64,000 nt of DNA from Linum tenue. Taxonomy: Eukaryota; Streptophyta; Magnoliopsida; Malpighiales; Linaceae. The stretch lies in the NCBI GenBank assembly GCA_946122785.1, contig CAMGYJ010000007.1:6154909-6218908 (forward strand). Direction: 5' to 3'. The notes under the pieces are model-generated. The model made no database searches, was not told where the DNA came from, and saw only the letters and a list, made by a program, of their open reading frames with translations. The translations under genes and the position numbers were made by a program. This document shows positions 12,330 to 24,000 of this stretch, piece by piece. Numbering within the stretch: the stretch's first letter is position 1; each line of letters begins with the position of its first letter.

Positions 12330-15300
12330 TGTTTCGTTGGCGAAACTCGCGTGTTCAATGTGCACTGGTTTTCAAGTAAAACACAAAGCACACGTCAGCA
12401 AAAAATCGTCAAATATCCGCCGCCGGTGTCGGCGCCGTTGATTTGATCGATTAAAACAGAAATAAAGACGATCGTCAAATGGCCGCCGCCGGTGTCGGCG
12501 TCGTTGATTTGATCGATACACCTTTGACTTCTAATCACACAACTGTTATTCGGTTCAACACCTCTCCAAACTACGTTCGAACGAGGGTGTTCGAATAAAC
12601 AGAAAATCGAACCAGGAGTGTTCTAAGTTACGTTACCTCTACTCCTATGGAGGTTCCTCTGGAGAGCTCCGCGACTACGACTACAAGCTACGATCTACGA
12701 CTCTGCAAAGGAGTTCTTTGACAGAGCGGTTCTACGAACTAGAGAGAGAAAAGATAAAATCTGCGACGGTGCAGTTTGTGATTTGATTTTGCCGTCCCTT
12801 AACTTCTCTCTCTCCCCAGTCTTTATACTTCGCGCTTCTTCTCGTCGCCGTAACTGCCTTCGCGCCTTTGTCTCCCACGTCTTCACTCCTGTCAACCGCG
12901 CAGGTAACTTCCTCCTTGTTGCGTAACTCCCACGAGTGCGAAACCGCTTTGCTACGTAGCAACTTGACAAAACGACATTGAGCCACCCTTGTAATTATCC
13001 ACCCGGGTTCGATAATCCACCCCAACCTCTCAAGCCAAACTACATTCATTCTTGTTCATAAAACGGCGGCGTATGACAAACAACACCGCAACGCTGAGCT
13101 CCCAGCCTTGCAATATCGATGCACTCACAATATCAATGCCACTTTCGATGGTGATTCATGGCTTACAACATTGACGTAGCTCTTAGCATCCCGGCCTCGT
13201 CGGATTCCCACCATTGATGCCTAACTTTGTTGAATTCACGGTGTTGTTGAATTTCTCAACACTGAACTAAAGCTCATCAACGTCGTCGAACTCGCGACCT
13301 TGTTTTGGGCAAAACGGTATCGCTTTCACGACACTGTCAAACTCTTGCAACATTGTCTTTGACTAAACAATGTCGTTCCTTTCCTAGTACCGCAGGGTTG
13401 TTTTTACCTTCCGCGGCGTCGTATTCAACTAAACGACGCCGTCTAAAATAGTTATACAATACTAATTAATTAAAACACCCGCATTGTTTTCTCGCCGCCA
13501 AACTCTCACCCCTCGGCGTCGTTCTTAGTTAAACAACATCATTTCGTTGTCCCGCGATGTCGTTGAATTTTTGAGCCTCGCGACACTGTTTTAATCTTAA
13601 ACAATGTCGTTTTAACGGTTGCGGCCTCGTTTGGCCTGCTCGCGGTATCGTTTCTTTCCTTTGCGGCATCGTTTCCAACTAACGACACCGTGCTAAAAAA
13701 GTCATTAAAATATTAACTAACTGACCATCACTAGTCCACGAACAACAACATCGTTAGAGCCAAAACGGCTCCGTTTGTTTTGCCTTTTGCGACATTGTTT
13801 TTTATTAAACAGTGTCGTTTGCTAATCCGCGGTACCGTTGGGTCTACTCGCGGTACCGTTTTAAATTAAACGACACCGTCGATTTAGCCAAAAATATTAA
13901 TCCACGGTACCGCCGGAGTGGGCGCTCGCATTGGGCCGTGTGAATTTTGGTCACTTGCCCATCGGTACCGCTTGCCAAGCTCTCGCGGTACCGATTTTCC
14001 TCCGCGGTACCGATTTTCCTCCTCCAACCAGGAGTGAAAATATTAATTAATTAAAAACAAAACTCCTTCTCCCACAAGACACCCCACGCGCGGCCCTTCT
14101 TCTTTTTTATTCTTCCGTATCGTTTCCAGTACCGCGGTACCGCTGAGCCTCCTTGCGGTACCGTTTTATTGCAATCAAATTCTAACCACAAACAGCCAGT
14201 TTCGTTCCTCTCCTATCCTCAACGGTGGAGTTTCAGCCGTATTGGACTTTCCCCTCTCGCCAGCAATGCTGCGGCCAATTCCGCGGCTTTGGGCCAAAAT
14301 TAAAAATCAATAAATAAACTTGGCCAGCTTATAAATCCCTCTCATTACTGCGACTACAGCATTGCTTCAAGCCAACAACGTTGCTCAATTATACAACGCT
14401 GCGACACCAAGGCCATTACACAAACGTGTTTTAGTGGAACGCAACAACAATAATACACCACATCAATGTTTTACCTTGAGCGAGACGGAAAAAGAAGAAC
14501 GCAGGCCTGCAGTCTCCTTTGCTCCGCAACGTTTGGGGGCAAATATGACGGTGTGTCTGTTTCTTGATTTATGCCCAACAAGCCTGCAAGCTTCCGTAAT
14601 CCCCACGATTGTCCTGTATCTTCCTTTATTGTGGCCACAACATTGTTCGGCCTCTATACAACGTTGCGGTGAGGTTTTTTCTTAGCCCGCAACGCTGTGT
14701 TGATAAAACAACAACGTTTTACTTTTTTACTACTCCACGTACGATTGGGTTCCTCAACAGCCTTGACCGCATTTTACTACTCTCACGCGAATGATCCCTG
14801 TGGCCAAAGTTATTTACCCAATCGATCCATTATGAACTTTCCTTTCTGCAACGTTGTTCTAGGCTACCCCGGCGCGGCTTCCTTTCTCCGAAAAACCCCC
14901 AACGCTGCTGTGAACCAAACGGTGGAGCTTTGATGTATTTGTTTTATTTGTCTCCCCTAGCCTTTTGCAATATTGCGGCCCTTTATTTTATTTTCGGTGT
15001 CCGGTGCCGTTTCCAATGCCGCGGTACCGCTGAGCTCCCTTGCGGTACCGTTTTAATGTTCCTCGGCGCCGATTTTCCTCTTCCGATGAGGAATAAGTAA
15101 TAATTAATTATAAAACTCCCTTCTCCAACCCAACTACACGCGCGGCCCCTCTTGTTTTTCATTAAGCGGTGTCGTTTCCCATAACGCGGCCCCATCTTAT
15201 TTTCCGGCGGTGTCGTTGTCTGTGTCGCGGTACCGCTTTTCTGTTTCGCGGTATCGTTTTAACTCTCCGCGACACCGCTCAACTCCAAACGACACCGTTT

Positions 15301-15381
15301 TAAACCCGCGGTATCGAATTAAATGCCGAGACTAATTAATGCGGCATTTAATTCAGGACAAATTAATTTTAGGTGTCAACA
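12330..15381 (-). repeat. 3' LTR of the gag-only element
   Basis: A 3,052-bp copy of the LTR at 21014-24065. It ends in TG...CA. It carries a 66-bp tandem duplication at about 12407-12520, many GCGGTACCG/GGTATCG/GACACCG-type motifs between about 13300 and 15340, and many GCAACGTTG-like motifs between about 14360 and 14960. On the minus strand a TATAAAG motif lies at about 12831-12837, a possible LTR TATA box. Open frames of 60-107 codons inside are present in both LTRs only because the LTR is duplicated; I do not call them genes. Confidence 0.95.
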
Positions 15382-15382
15382 A

Positions 15383-15396
15383 ATGCCCCCCACAAT
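15383..15396 (-). other. Polypurine tract of the gag-only element
   Basis: On the minus strand, GTGGGGGGCATT runs directly into the start of the 3' LTR (TGTTGACACC). This is the expected place for plus-strand priming in reverse transcription and fixes the element's orientation. Confidence 0.75.
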
Positions 15397-15606
15397 TTGG
15401 TTTATAAGAATTATGAACCAAATTGTTGACACAACACATAATTAGCCCAAAACCAACCAAACATTGAATTAACCTAAAACCAATCCTCACAAAGATGATT
15501 TCATTGCCATGCATGGCAATTGACACCCTTTACCCACCGTCCAGGAATTTGGCTAGTTGCATGGAATGCAACTTAAGCAATTAAATGGACAGTGGGGGAA
15601 AGTTAC

Positions 15607-16310
15607 GTTTTTTTTTTTATTTATTGTTATCAGGCCTGCTAGTAAAGGGGCAGCGCTGAGAGGCCTATGAATTTTTTTTTTTATTATTATTATATATCAG
15701 AGCTGCTAGCAACAGCGCTGCACGCATACAATTTTTATTTTTATTTTTTTATTCCGCCAGTGCTGTTGGCAGCAGCAGTGTTGCAAAATTTTTTTTTCCC
15801 CTCTTTTCCGCCAGAGCTGTTGGGAGACAGCGGCAGTGCTGCAAAATTAATTTTTTTTTATTTTATTTTCCTCTTTTGCCAGGGCTGCATGACTGCTTCT
15901 ATTAAATTTTTTTTTTCTTCTTCAGGGTTGTTGTGAACGGCCGCAGGATTGGGAATCTCTTTCTTTTTTTTTTTTTTTTTATTATCATCAGGCCTGCTAA
16001 CAACGGAGGCAGCGCTGAGTTTTTTTTTTTTTTTTTTTTATTCGGCCAGAGCTGTTACTCTCTTCCGCCAGCGGTGCATGCATAAATATATATATATATT
16101 TTTTTTCAGGGCTGTTGGGAACAGCCGCAGTGCTGAGATTTTTTTTTTTATATATTTCTTCCGCCAGAGCTGTTGCGGCAGAACTGGAATTTTTTTTTTT
16201 TTTTTTCACCAGAGCTGTTGGCCGCCCTCTCTACCCTTAATTTTTTTTTTATCATGGCTGTCAGCCACAGCCGCAGCGCTGAGAGGCTTTTTTTTTTTTT
16301 ATTATATTTT
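15607..16310 (-). repeat. Array of T-tracts alternating with GCTGTT/AACAGC hairpin units
   Basis: About 12 imperfect units, spaced roughly 45-75 bases. Each has a T run of 8-20 followed by a GC-rich core such as CAGGGCTGTTGGGAACAGC, then CGCAGTGCTGAG. Cores start near 15631, 15699, 15755, 15809, 15878, 15924, 15990, 16044, 16107, 16162, 16208 and 16254. Several cores can fold on themselves (GCTGTT with AACAGC; CAGCGCTG is self-complementary). In the element's own sense strand these are A-tracts between hairpins. It lies between the gag stop and the polypurine tract, a non-coding part of the element. Open frames here read as poly-Phe or poly-Lys and are not genes. Confidence 0.8.
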
Positions 16311-17101
16311 ATACCATTGCGGCCCCGCTTAGGACCTCCAGCAGCACTGTTCATCATCCAAACAATCCTGGTTTTTTGTTTTTCTTCTTCTTTTTCAATT
16401 CGTCATCATCGTTGTTTTGGCCGCTCTCTTTTTTTTGGATGGTATAATATAATAGTCATTTTGCTTCCGCAACACCGTGCCCCCCAACAATGTTGTTGAT
16501 ATGAAAAGAAAAATAAAGTGGCACCACTGCTACGTGGCTTAGGCAAAAATGGCCATGTTTGGTCATTATTTCCTAATCAACCATTATCAAAGAAAATTAA
16601 AAGTAAAGCCATGTTTAATCTTGGTCGATAGTGTGACTATCTCGACAACACAGTAATCGACAGACCATGTTTAACAATTCTGGCTTAAAGAAAACAAACC
16701 ATTTAGCCCACACAACCATACACCAACAGCCTTGACTAGGTTAATGCAATGCCGATGGCATCTACGTAGCTCAGTCATGCATGAATCTAAAATAAAAAGA
16801 GATAAACTGGCTATACAACATGATTGCAACATATCCATGTTATATTTCCTAATATTCACACGTAAAACAATCTTTGAAGCCATTCAGAATCAGAGTTAAC
16901 TCGTACCTGTCATAGTCATGCAAGCTGGCAATATGAACGTTGAATGTGGATCATCCTTCCTGCCAAAGTTGATTTCTTCCACAATGTCGCAGACAGCACA
17001 CTGCTTCCTCTCCCAACTTGTTACTCGCGTCCTCGCCGTTGATCGGCAACCCCTCTATCAAGGCCGTGATTTCGGCCTTCTCCACCCTCTCTCGAGGTGG
17101 C
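16311..17101 (-). other. Non-coding internal part of the gag-only element
   Basis: This stretch lies between the gag stop codon and the T-tract array. A full element would carry reverse transcriptase and integrase in this part. I see no such motif in any frame (no YVDD-like, no HHCC/DDE pattern), only short random open frames. Confidence 0.6.
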
Positions 17102-20100
17102 TTACTCTGATTTTGGTGGACCACCTAATGCAAGCATTGATGGTCTCATGATTTCGGACAATGGGTCCAAGCACGCCTTACTCAACACCTGTGCACTTGA
17201 CACTATGACGTTGGTCGTTCCTCCATCCCCGCTCCTGATTTCGAGTGGTCCAAAATCTCCATGGTACAAATAAGCTTCAGCAACGTTGGCCCCAACGGCA
17301 AACGGCTTTTTGTCAGCCTGTACCACCTCAACAACACCATCTTCATTCCAAAACATCAAACACTGATGCAGCGATGAAGGAACACACTTGTTGGCGTGGA
17401 TCCAATCCCGACCAAGTAGTGCGTTGTAGCTTATCATTCCATCCACCACGAAGAAAGCACTCATCCGCTTCTGTGATCCAACTCCCACAACAACTGGGAG
17501 GATTCCCCTTGCAGAAGTGGATCCGCCATTGAAGCTTGTCACAAACACTTCTGTTGGGATCAAGTCAGTAGTGTTCTTGCCCAACTTCTTCAGCATCCTT
17601 GTTGGCATCACGTTTACTGCGGCGCCATTGTCAACTAAGACTCTCGACATTGGTACGTCATCAAGTGTGGCTTTGATGTAGAGAGGCCTCAAATGACGCA
17701 TCATCTTCGGCTCGGGCTCGTTGAAAACAACGACCCTGTTCAATTCTTCACTCATGGCTCCTTCGTCCACGGCTTTCCCTTTCGCCTCTGCAGCCTGAAT
17801 CGATTTCTCCAGCTTGTCGAAGTCTGATTCCCATGTGATGTTCTCCACCGGCACACTTGTTGACTCTTTCGGGCCTTGGTATAACACGTAAAAAGGATAT
17901 CTTCCCTCATCTTCGCCCAATAGCCCAACAGCTTTGTGGCCTGCTTCGTACAACTCTTTCAGGATTCGCTGCGAACTCTTGTTTTGCTTGGCTGACTCCA
18001 CTGCCAAGTCAATCCGACCATTCGTGCGAGCCATCATTGCACTCCACGGCTCAGCCTCGATTGGCAGATCCGCAGATTCGCCAACCAGCTCTGCCGCCGC
18101 TGGTTCCTCATTCTCCTCCTCTAGAGTCAGTTGAGCAAAACCACTCACCAGCTCAGCAACGTTGACCTCTTGAGCAGCCTCGTCCAACTCCTCAACCTCC
18201 ATCACGACTTCGCCATCCTCTCCCTGATTTTCCAAATCAATGTGGAAAATCAAAGGCAAGATGTAGTTATTCACCACCACCGGTGGTAGACTTCCAAACT
18301 GGATCGTCATGGGTGCACCTTGATTGTCATCATCGTCATCCTTGTTTTTCCGATCGAATTTCGACTTCGGCTCCTCCAACTCCAGCATCTCCTCTTCAAT
18401 GAGGGAGTCATCCAGCTCAGCATCGTACTCAGCCTCCCCCGGGACTCCCTGATCGTTCCCGTCCAGGTTGTCCTCGACAACCTTTCCAGCACCGGCCACA
18501 GTCACTCTCAGACCCGTGGCAGAGTTGTCTACGTTCACATTTGCTTGCAAGTTTGCAATCCTCCTTCCTTGAGCATTCTTGCGGAGGTACCTTCGATACT
18601 GCGTCCTTGTCATCGCGTCAACCGCAATGGGCTGCTGACGACGGACGTCGTAGGTGTGCCAACCACCCCGTGGCACATTTGGCATCCTGAAGGTTCTCCT
18701 GACAGGTGGGGGACCCCTCACTGGTTGGGCAAGCCCAAAAGGTAGACTTTTGAAAGGCGGGGCACTTTGAGCAACCCACTGCCTACGCTGCCCTCTTCCC
18801 CACGCAGGTGCACGTACTCCTTCGACACTGCGTTCATATGAGGGATACCTCGGTTTGAACTGTCGTGGTCCCAATCTCTGGTGGACCGACTGGCTCGGTC
18901 CCGCTCCCCCAATGGTTAGCTTTCCGCGACACTGGGCACACAACTTCTCTTCCTCAACTGGGTCCAAGCGTGGCCCCTCCTGCACTTGGGAGGATGAAGC
19001 TCCCTGTGCCACATCAGAACTACCACTCGGCGGCGGCGATGTGTCCACCACCAACTTGAAGCGTGGCAGGTTGATCTTAGAGAAATCGGGATTGACCATG
19101 TTGACGCCGACAACGTTTGGGAACGGGTATGTGTCAACAATCATGGCCTCCTTCCTCGGCTCTGGGAACTTGAACCGACCTTTCTCAATTGCATCCTGCA
19201 CAACGTTGCGAAACACAACACACATGTTAGTTGAATGAGATGCAATGTTGTGCCATTTACAGTATCGTTTCCCTTTTAATTTTTCAGCTGGCGGGATAGT
19301 ATGCCCCCCAGTCAACTTAATTTGACCATCTTTGTAAAGCTGGTCGAAAATCAGTTCTGATTTTGAGATATCAAAAGAATATTTTCTAGTTTGAATCGGG
19401 GCACGATTGGGCTTTCCACCTTGTGGTTCCCCATCGGCCTTGGCTAGAGAAGCACACACATATGGCTTCCCCTGCACAATCTCGGCCAAATCAACTTCAA
19501 CTTCGTCAACATCGTTGCCGACGTTATTCACACCATAGTTTTCAAAATTAGGGAAATATTGTCCGCGAGAGCCACTTCTCTTATGTTCTTCTTCACGGAG
19601 AAGAGATTCATATCTCACAGCGCAGGACATCAATTGAAACAAATCAGAAAACTCCCTATCTTGAAACTTTTTACGAAGTTCAAAATTCAATCCACCCTGG
19701 GCCAGTTTAACAAACTCGCGTTCTGTCAAGTTCACAAAACAGCGGTTTCTTGCATTTTTAAAGTTTGTTAAAAAGTGTTCCACTGTTTCTCCTGGCTGTT
19801 GGCGCATTCGTGCCAAGTCTGCCATTGTTACTTCTGGCTCAGAACGGTAGAACTGGGCATGGAACATTTGTTCCATTTGCTGCCAAGTTTGAACCGAGTT
19901 CGATGGCAAATTGACGTACCACGCGAATGCGGGACCGGTCAACGAGTTGCCAAACAAACGCAACTTCAAGAAATCATTCACATCACCACACTGAACCGTG
20001 AATCGTCCAACATGCTCGACGGTGGACTGATCCCCAGTCCCGCTGAAGGTGATGAAATCAGGCACGCGAAAACCACGTGGAAAGGGGTAGTATCTATCAA

Positions 20101-20980
20101 CCCAATCCGGATATGGTTTTCGATACACCGGCGGCATCGCTGGTCTAATCCCTAAACCAAACTGATCCGCCAGCATCTGTGCTACTTGATCTCGAATCGC
20201 ATTAACGTCTTGCCCCCCGAGTTGCCCCCCTTGTGGTATGAATCCACCCGGATCCATGCCAAGCCCGTTTGGAGGCGGAGGCACGTTTTGTGGGTAGCCG
20301 CGTGGCGGAACATGATCATTGTTGATCGTTCCTCCACCACCAGCACCACTCATCGGAGCCACGTAGGGTCTGGCCTCCGGGATATTTTGTGGACCCACAT
20401 TATGCACTGGTGGCGGCTCAACACGAGTGTTAGCCGCAGTGCTGGTCTCGCCGGGATTTACTCTCGACGGACTCGTTGGGTTCACCACCGGTGTCGGCGA
20501 AACGCTCTGTCTCGGCTGAGTATCTCGGCCGCCATTGACCGGAAAGGCGCCAGTGTCGTTGTGTAACGGATTCTCGCCGCTTAACGGCAAAGCCCTTGTT
20601 TGTGGCACTGGCCTATTCAAAAACTCTCTAAAATCATTAAAATCACGCCTGTTACTTTCAAAATCCATTCTGTTTTTATCAACGACTTCAACCAGTTGGC
20701 TAACACGTCTATCAATCCGAGAACTAAGACCATCAAGACGTCCATCCAAAGAGGCTAAGTGAAGTTTTACCTGTTGGTTATCAGCCATGACTTGGCGAAG
20801 CATGCGTGTTATCTCACCCTGGTTGGCAGCCTGCGCCACTGCTGGCACTTCCCCTCCGGCGTCGTTGCTCGAACCGCCGTGTGAACCGCCACTCTGGTCA
20901 GTCTCTACATTGACCATTGGCTCTTCCTCCACTGAAGTTGGTGGAAGATCGCCCTCGAGATTCTTCCTCCGCGGAGCCAT
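17102..20980 (-). CDS. Gag-protease polyprotein of the non-autonomous element
   Basis: 1,292 aa from the ATG at 20980 (MAPRRKNLEGD), the first ATG after the primer binding site; open sequence continues upstream into the LTR but crosses the primer site. Order: Pro/Gly/Ser-rich N-terminus; coiled-coil-like stretch at about 58-125; retrotransposon gag core at about 327-463 (LFGNSLTGPAFAWYVNLPSN, QQPGETVEHFLTNFKNARNR); a CKWHNIASHSTNMC zinc-knuckle variant near 572 (C-X2-H-X4-H-X4-C); acidic linkers; a retropepsin-like domain at about 1090-1200 with DNGAAVNVMP at the active site and LLGRDWIH. No reverse transcriptase or integrase follows. The frame is intact over 3.9 kb, in keeping with a young insertion. 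Gag would assemble particles and the protease would mature them; enzymes would come from a partner element. Confidence 0.88.
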   Translation of the reverse strand: MAPRRKNLEGDLPPTSVEEEPMVNVETDQSGGSHGGSSNDAGGEVPAVAQAANQGEITRMLRQVMADNQQVKLHLASLDGRLDGLSSRIDRRVSQLVEVVDKNRMDFESNRRDFNDFREFLNRPVPQTRALPLSGENPLHNDTGAFPVNGGRDTQPRQSVSPTPVVNPTSPSRVNPGETSTAANTRVEPPPVHNVGPQNIPEARPYVAPMSGAGGGGTINNDHVPPRGYPQNVPPPPNGLGMDPGGFIPQGGQLGGQDVNAIRDQVAQMLADQFGLGIRPAMPPVYRKPYPDWVDRYYPFPRGFRVPDFITFSGTGDQSTVEHVGRFTVQCGDVNDFLKLRLFGNSLTGPAFAWYVNLPSNSVQTWQQMEQMFHAQFYRSEPEVTMADLARMRQQPGETVEHFLTNFKNARNRCFVNLTEREFVKLAQGGLNFELRKKFQDREFSDLFQLMSCAVRYESLLREEEHKRSGSRGQYFPNFENYGVNNVGNDVDEVEVDLAEIVQGKPYVCASLAKADGEPQGGKPNRAPIQTRKYSFDISKSELIFDQLYKDGQIKLTGGHTIPPAEKLKGKRYCKWHNIASHSTNMCVVFRNVVQDAIEKGRFKFPEPRKEAMIVDTYPFPNVVGVNMVNPDFSKINLPRFKLVVDTSPPPSGSSDVAQGASSSQVQEGPRLDPVEEEKLCAQCRGKLTIGGAGPSQSVHQRLGPRQFKPRYPSYERSVEGVRAPAWGRGQRRQWVAQSAPPFKSLPFGLAQPVRGPPPVRRTFRMPNVPRGGWHTYDVRRQQPIAVDAMTRTQYRRYLRKNAQGRRIANLQANVNVDNSATGLRVTVAGAGKVVEDNLDGNDQGVPGEAEYDAELDDSLIEEEMLELEEPKSKFDRKNKDDDDDNQGAPMTIQFGSLPPVVVNNYILPLIFHIDLENQGEDGEVVMEVEELDEAAQEVNVAELVSGFAQLTLEEENEEPAAAELVGESADLPIEAEPWSAMMARTNGRIDLAVESAKQNKSSQRILKELYEAGHKAVGLLGEDEGRYPFYVLYQGPKESTSVPVENITWESDFDKLEKSIQAAEAKGKAVDEGAMSEELNRVVVFNEPEPKMMRHLRPLYIKATLDDVPMSRVLVDNGAAVNVMPTRMLKKLGKNTTDLIPTEVFVTSFNGGSTSARGILPVVVGVGSQKRMSAFFVVDGMISYNALLGRDWIHANKCVPSSLHQCLMFWNEDGVVEVVQADKKPFAVGANVAEAYLYHGDFGPLEIRSGDGGTTNVIVSSAQVLSKACLDPLSEIMRPSMLALGGPPKSE

Positions 20981-20992
20981 TCGAACACACGG

Positions 20993-21010
20993 GTCCCACC
21001 AGGTGTGCCA
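20993..21010 (-). other. Primer binding site of the gag-only element
   Basis: Minus-strand TGGCACACCTGGTGGGAC begins 3 bases after the 5' LTR end and starts with TGG, the complement of a tRNA CCA end. It is not the common initiator-Met site (TGGTATCAGAGC). I do not assign the primer tRNA. Confidence 0.7.
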
Positions 21011-21013
21011 ATT

Positions 21014-24000
21014 TGTTTCGTTGGCGAAACTCGCGTGTTCAATGTGCACTGGTTTTCAAGTAAAACACAAAGCACACGTCAGCAAAAAATCGTCAAATAT
21101 CCGCCGCCGGTGTCGGCGCCGTTGATTTGATCGATTAAAACAGAAATAAAGACGATCGTCAAATGGCCGCCGCCGGTGTCGGCGTCGTTGATTTGATCGA
21201 TACACCTTTGACTTCTAATCACACAACTGTTATTCGGTTCAACACCTCTCCAAACTACGTTCGAACGAGGGTGTTCGAATAAACAGAAAATCGAACCAGG
21301 AGTGTTCTAAGTTACGTTACCTCTACTCCTATGGAGGTTCCTCTGGAGAGCTCCGCGACTACGACTACAAGCTACGATCTACGACTCTGCAAAGGAGTTC
21401 TTTGACAGAGCGGTTCTACGAACTAGAGAGAGAAAAGATAAAATCTGCGACGGTGCAGTTTGTGATTTGATTTTGCCGTCCCTTAACTTCTCTCTCTCCC
21501 CAGTCTTTATACTTCGCGCTTCTTCTCGTCGCCGTAACTGCCTTCGCGCCTTTGTCTCCCACGTCTTCACTCCTGTCAACCGCGCAGGTAACTTCCTCCT
21601 TGTTGCGTAACTCCCACGAGTGCGAAACCGCTTTGCTACGTAGCAACTTGACAAAACGACATTGAGCCACCCTTGTAATTATCCACCCGGGTTCGATAAT
21701 CCACCCCAACCTCTCAAGCCAAACTACATTCATTCTTGTTCATAAAACGGCGGCGTATGACAAACAACACCGCAACGCTGAGCTCCCAGCCTTGCAATAT
21801 CGATGCACTCACAATATCAATGCCACTTTCGATGGTGATTCATGGCTTACAACATTGACGTAGCTCTTAGCATCCCGGCCTCGTCGGATTCCCACCATTG
21901 ATGCCTAACTTTGTTGAATTCACGGTGTTGTTGAATTTCTCAACACTGAACTAAAGCTCATCAACGTCGTCGAACTCGCGACCTTGTTTTGGGCAAAACG
22001 GTATCGCTTTCACGACACTGTCAAACTCTTGCAACATTGTCTTTGACTAAACAATGTCGTTCCTTTCCTAGTACCGCAGGGTTGTTTTTACCTTCCGCGG
22101 CGTCGTATTCAACTAAACGACGCCGTCTAAAATAGTTATACAATACTAATTAATTAAAACACCCGCATTGTTTTCTCGCCGCCAAACTCTCACCCCTCGG
22201 CGTCGTTCTTAGTTAAACAACATCATTTCGTTGTCCCGCGATGTCGTTGAATTTTTGAGCCTCGCGACACTGTTTTAATCTTAAACAATGTCGTTTTAAC
22301 GGTTGCGGCCTCGTTTGGCCTGCTCGCGGTATCGTTTCTTTCCTTTGCGGCATCGTTTCCAACTAACGACACCGTGCTAAAAAAGTCATTAAAATATTAA
22401 CTAACTGACCATCACTAGTCCACGAACAACAACATCGTTAGAGCCAAAACGGCTCCGTTTGTTTTGCCTTTTGCGACATTGTTTTTTATTAAACAGTGTC
22501 GTTTGCTAATCCGCGGTACCGTTGGGTCTACTCGCGGTACCGTTTTAAATTAAACGACACCGTCGATTTAGCCAAAAATATTAATCCACGGTACCGCCGG
22601 AGTGGGCGCTCGCATTGGGCCGTGTGAATTTTGGTCACTTGCCCATCGGTACCGCTTGCCAAGCTCTCGCGGTACCGATTTTCCTCCGCGGTACCGATTT
22701 TCCTCCTCCAACCAGGAGTGAAAATATTAATTAATTAAAAACAAAACTCCTTCTCCCACAAGACACCCCACGCGCGGCCCTTCTTCTTTTTTATTCTTCC
22801 GTATCGTTTCCAGTACCGCGGTACCGCTGAGCCTCCTTGCGGTACCGTTTTATTGCAATCAAATTCTAACCACAAACAGCCAGTTTCGTTCCTCTCCTAT
22901 CCTCAACGGTGGAGTTTCAGCCGTATTGGACTTTCCCCTCTCGCCAGCAATGCTGCGGCCAATTCCGCGGCTTTGGGCCAAAATTAAAAATCAATAAATA
23001 AACTTGGCCAGCTTATAAATCCCTCTCATTACTGCGACTACAGCATTGCTTCAAGCCAACAACGTTGCTCAATTATACAACGCTGCGACACCAAGGCCAT
23101 TACACAAACGTGTTTTAGTGGAACGCAACAACAATAATACACCACATCAATGTTTTACCTTGAGCGAGACGGAAAAAGAAGAACGCAGGCCTGCAGTCTC
23201 CTTTGCTCCGCAACGTTTGGGGGCAAATATGACGGTGTGTCTGTTTCTTGATTTATGCCCAACAAGCCTGCAAGCTTCCGTAATCCCCACGATTGTCCTG
23301 TATCTTCCTTTATTGTGGCCACAACATTGTTCGGCCTCTATACAACGTTGCGGTGAGGTTTTTTCTTAGCCCGCAACGCTGTGTTGATAAAACAACAACG
23401 TTTTACTTTTTTACTACTCCACGTACGATTGGGTTCCTCAACAGCCTTGACCGCATTTTACTACTCTCACGCGAATGATCCCTGTGGCCAAAGTTATTTA
23501 CCCAATCGATCCATTATGAACTTTCCTTTCTGCAACGTTGTTCTAGGCTACCCCGGCGCGGCTTCCTTTCTCCGAAAAACCCCCAACGCTGCTGTGAACC
23601 AAACGGTGGAGCTTTGATGTATTTGTTTTATTTGTCTCCCCTAGCCTTTTGCAATATTGCGGCCCTTTATTTTATTTTCGGTGTCCGGTGCCGTTTCCAA
23701 TGCCGCGGTACCGCTGAGCTCCCTTGCGGTACCGTTTTAATGTTCCTCGGCGCCGATTTTCCTCTTCCGATGAGGAATAAGTAATAATTAATTATAAAAC
23801 TCCCTTCTCCAACCCAACTACACGCGCGGCCCCTCTTGTTTTTCATTAAGCGGTGTCGTTTCCCATAACGCGGCCCCATCTTATTTTCCGGCGGTGTCGT
23901 TGTCTGTGTCGCGGTACCGCTTTTCTGTTTCGCGGTATCGTTTTAACTCTCCGCGACACCGCTCAACTCCAAACGACACCGTTTTAAACCCGCGGTATCG

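Noticed and set aside
12695..15195. Open frames of 60-107 codons in the LTR, present twice with identical products
   Set aside because: They recur only because the LTR is duplicated (again at 21379-23879). They overlap each other on both strands, lack domains and contain the repeated palindromic motifs.
15607..16310. CRISPR-like regular repeats
   Set aside because: Units are imperfect, homopolymer-rich and unevenly spaced, inside a plant retroelement. CRISPR arrays are not expected in a eukaryotic nuclear genome.
15667..16499. Open frames rich in Phe (+) or Lys (-)
   Set aside because: They are translations of the T-tract array, not proteins.
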